Part shown: one piece after another, positions 39,790 to 41,159 of the stretch
How the letters are laid out: each line of letters starts with the position of its first letter
How positions within the stretch are numbered: the first letter of the stretch is position 1
Assembly: GCA_036522155.1 (NCBI GenBank)
Contig: DATDGI010000033.1
Coordinates: 1-41,159, forward strand
DNA from: UBA9676 sp036522155
GTDB taxonomy: Bacteria > Actinomycetota > Actinomycetes > Streptosporangiales > Streptosporangiaceae
Direction of reading: 5' to 3'
DNA length: 41,159 bases
The notes under the pieces: model-generated
What the model was told of the DNA's origin: nothing
What the model saw: the letters and a program-made list of their open reading frames with translations, nothing else
Database searches by the model: none
Position numbers and translations under genes: made by a program

Positions 39790-40151
39790 GCTACCGGGAA
39801 CGCCAACGGCTGGCCGATATCCAGGCCGCCATCGATGCGATCCGCTCCCACGTGCAGCGCGGCGACCTGTCCGACGGGCTGATCTTCGACGCCGTCCGGA
39901 TCCGTCTTCTAGAGATCGGGGAGGCCGTCAAAGCCCTTCCGGACGATCTGCTCGCCACCCAGCCATCCATCCCCTGGCGGAAGATCGCCCGCATGCGCGA
40001 CCACCTCGCCCACAGGTACTTCGACACCGCACACGCGATCTTGCAGGCCACCGTCGACGAAGACCTCCCCGACCTCGAACACGCCATCCAGGTTCTGAAC
40101 CGATCCCTCGTTGACGAAGAAGACGCACCCGAGGACGCCGGTCATGGCTGA
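39786..40151 (+). CDS. HepT-like HEPN toxin (DUF86)
   Basis: A 121-residue all-helical protein. It has the HEPN ribonuclease motif R-x4-H-x-Y at RDHLAHRY (R71, H76, Y78), preceded by DAVRIRLLEIGEAVKALPDDL and IPWRKIARM, typical of DUF86/HepT. The Tyr is the site AMPylated by MNT antitoxins in characterised pairs. GTG start at 39786 overlaps the antitoxin stop by four bases. As an RNase it would stop growth when freed. It stands beside a Wadjet gene, typical of a defence island. Confidence 0.94.
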   Translation: MSYRERQRLADIQAAIDAIRSHVQRGDLSDGLIFDAVRIRLLEIGEAVKALPDDLLATQPSIPWRKIARMRDHLAHRYFDTAHAILQATVDEDLPDLEHAIQVLNRSLVDEEDAPEDAGHG

Positions 40152-40181
40152 GCCGGTGCCCAGGCTGGCGATCCTTGGTCG

Positions 40182-41159
40182 CTATGGACTGAGGCCCTGG
40201 AGCAGGGCGTCGAGGGTGAGTTCCTCCTCGATGCGGAGGTTGCGGTGCCGCATGACGGTAGCGAGTTCCGGGTCCCACGGTGTCGGGGCCGGTTCGCCGG
40301 TGAGCCTGGCGAGCGGCGCGAGCGGATGCGCTGCCGAGACCGCAGCTTGGTAGGCCAGGTGGTCATACAGCCATGGCCACCAGGTCACCCGGTGACGCAC
40401 GGCACGGGCGATCCGGACGCCGCCCCAGTCGAAATCGCCGTGGTAACCAAAGTCCGCGCCGCCGACCGCAAGCAGTTCCAGCAGCCGCCACCCGGCGGCG
40501 GACGGCTGGCCGCCGACGCAAACCAGCGGCTGGCACCGGGCGCCCAACTGGTCGGCAGCGGCCGCGACCACCACCGGGTTCTCGCATATCCGCACCAGAC
40601 CGGACTGCAACGGCTCGTCATGGCAGCGGAGCTGGCGCAGCGTGAGCACCGCCGGCTGTCCTGCTTCCCGGCATGCCGCCAGCGTCCTTCCCAGGGCCGT
40701 ATGCGTATCGCCGGGGAGGCCGAGGCAGAGCACCAGCGACGAGAGCTCGTCGAGGTGAACTCCGGCGGCGGCCCACGCGGCGCGACGGGAGCCGACGGTT
40801 CCCTCCGCCGCGAACGGCATGCCGGCCAGCGCACGGACCGCCGACAGAACCAGCGTGCCGACCGGGCGTCCGTCGTCCAGGGCGTGCGCATCGCCGCAGC
40901 ATTCGGCGGCGAGCCGACCGAGCGGGACGCCGCGCGAGGGCAGCCGCCGCAGAACCGCGGCGACCTGCGCGAGGAGCAGCCGCGCCTGATCAGGCTCGGG
41001 GGCGAGACGTCGCACTACACCGGTCGCGTCGAGCCACGCCCGCCACGGCGCCAGCTCATCACGGCCGTCCACGGCGGCGTCCAGCGGCGCGAACGCGGCA
41101 GCCCAGACAGCCGCCAGATCCGCTCGTTCGCGGTTGCGATCCCGGAGCGGACCGGTCAG
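40182..41159 (-). CDS. jetD: Type II Wadjet JetD (TIGR02679, DUF3323-DUF2399), 5' end off the right edge
   Basis: The frame is open from the right edge to the stop at 40182, giving 325 residues without the N-terminus. LTGPLRDRNRERADLAAVWA and WRAWLDATGVVRRLAPE fit the DUF3323 part. PLVCVGGQPSAAGWRLLELL and FGYHGDFDWGGVRIARAV form the DUF2399 Toprim-like nuclease centre (D-x-D), followed by WWPWLYDHLAYQAAV. TIGR02679 proteins are the JetD nuclease of type II Wadjet, an SMC-like complex that cleaves circular plasmid DNA. jetD is normally the last gene, so jetA/B/C (TIGR02677, TIGR02678, TIGR02680) should lie to the right. Convergent with the HepT gene, 30 bp apart. Confidence 0.9.
   Translation of the reverse strand: MTGPLRDRNRERADLAAVWAAAFAPLDAAVDGRDELAPWRAWLDATGVVRRLAPEPDQARLLLAQVAAVLRRLPSRGVPLGRLAAECCGDAHALDDGRPVGTLVLSAVRALAGMPFAAEGTVGSRRAAWAAAGVHLDELSSLVLCLGLPGDTHTALGRTLAACREAGQPAVLTLRQLRCHDEPLQSGLVRICENPVVVAAAADQLGARCQPLVCVGGQPSAAGWRLLELLAVGGADFGYHGDFDWGGVRIARAVRHRVTWWPWLYDHLAYQAAVSAAHPLAPLARLTGEPAPTPWDPELATVMRHRNLRIEEELTLDALLQGLSP

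Noticed and set aside
40194..40208. GCCCTG-GAG-CAGGGC hairpin as terminator of the HepT and jetD genes
   Set aside because: It lies inside the jetD coding end, has a 3-nt loop and only 6 bp of stem; too weak to call.

Overview
The window is about 70% G+C DNA with many GTG starts, ATGA/GTGA gene overlaps, SHOCT proteins, GAF-ANTAR relics, a SARP-type regulator and a type II Wadjet gene. This points to a high-GC filamentous or soil actinomycete, perhaps of the Streptosporangiales; the order-level guess is weak. No rRNA, tRNA, CRISPR array or insertion sequence was recognised.

Left part (1-4.7 kb): the 5' part of a secreted protein with in-frame 51-residue repeats; an M20 amidohydrolase; two small SHOCT membrane proteins; and between them a four-helix membrane protein plus a tiny XRE regulator, preceded by a strong promoter framed by a 17-bp inverted repeat. 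4.8-10.96 kb (minus strand) is a tightly overlapping seven-gene cobamide salvage/assembly operon, btuF-cbiZ-cobU-cobS-cbiB-cobC-cobT, under a cobalamin riboswitch. 11.1-16.8 kb holds a 1075-residue MalT-like ATPase/SARP regulator, a small conserved protein, a lipoprotein, a strong bidirectional terminator, a methyltransferase and a TetR regulator.

16.9-22.7 kb mixes intact genes (UBP zinc finger, DsbA-like protein, AlkA-type glycosylase, fatty acid desaturase, cysteine synthase-like protein) with gene wrecks. These are a luciferase-like monooxygenase tail and a DUF1275 tail joined 5'-to-5', and two halves of a former GAF-ANTAR pair.

22.9-39.1 kb is the most interesting part. A roughly 14-kb minus-strand catabolic operon runs cupin - split transketolase A/B - APC permease - nucleotidyltransferase - metallophosphoesterase - nitrilase-family amidase - GH35/42-like glycosidase - deaminase-like amidohydrolase - dihydropyrimidinase-like hydrolase - SDR - class III aminotransferase - LacI regulator. 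Diverging from it are a hydroxypyruvate isomerase-like gene and a truncated tartronate-semialdehyde reductase. Two abutting LacI-type operators sit just downstream of a predicted promoter in the divergent gap. The set reads as import, deglycosylation, deamination, ring opening, decarbamoylation and transamination of an N-rich, possibly glycosylated cyclic compound, with the sugar routed through transketolase. The substrate is not known.

39.1-41.2 kb: the reductase gene is broken off, and a HTH-MNT antitoxin/HepT toxin pair and the jetD (TIGR02679) gene of a type II Wadjet system follow. This is the start of a defence island that continues beyond the right edge.
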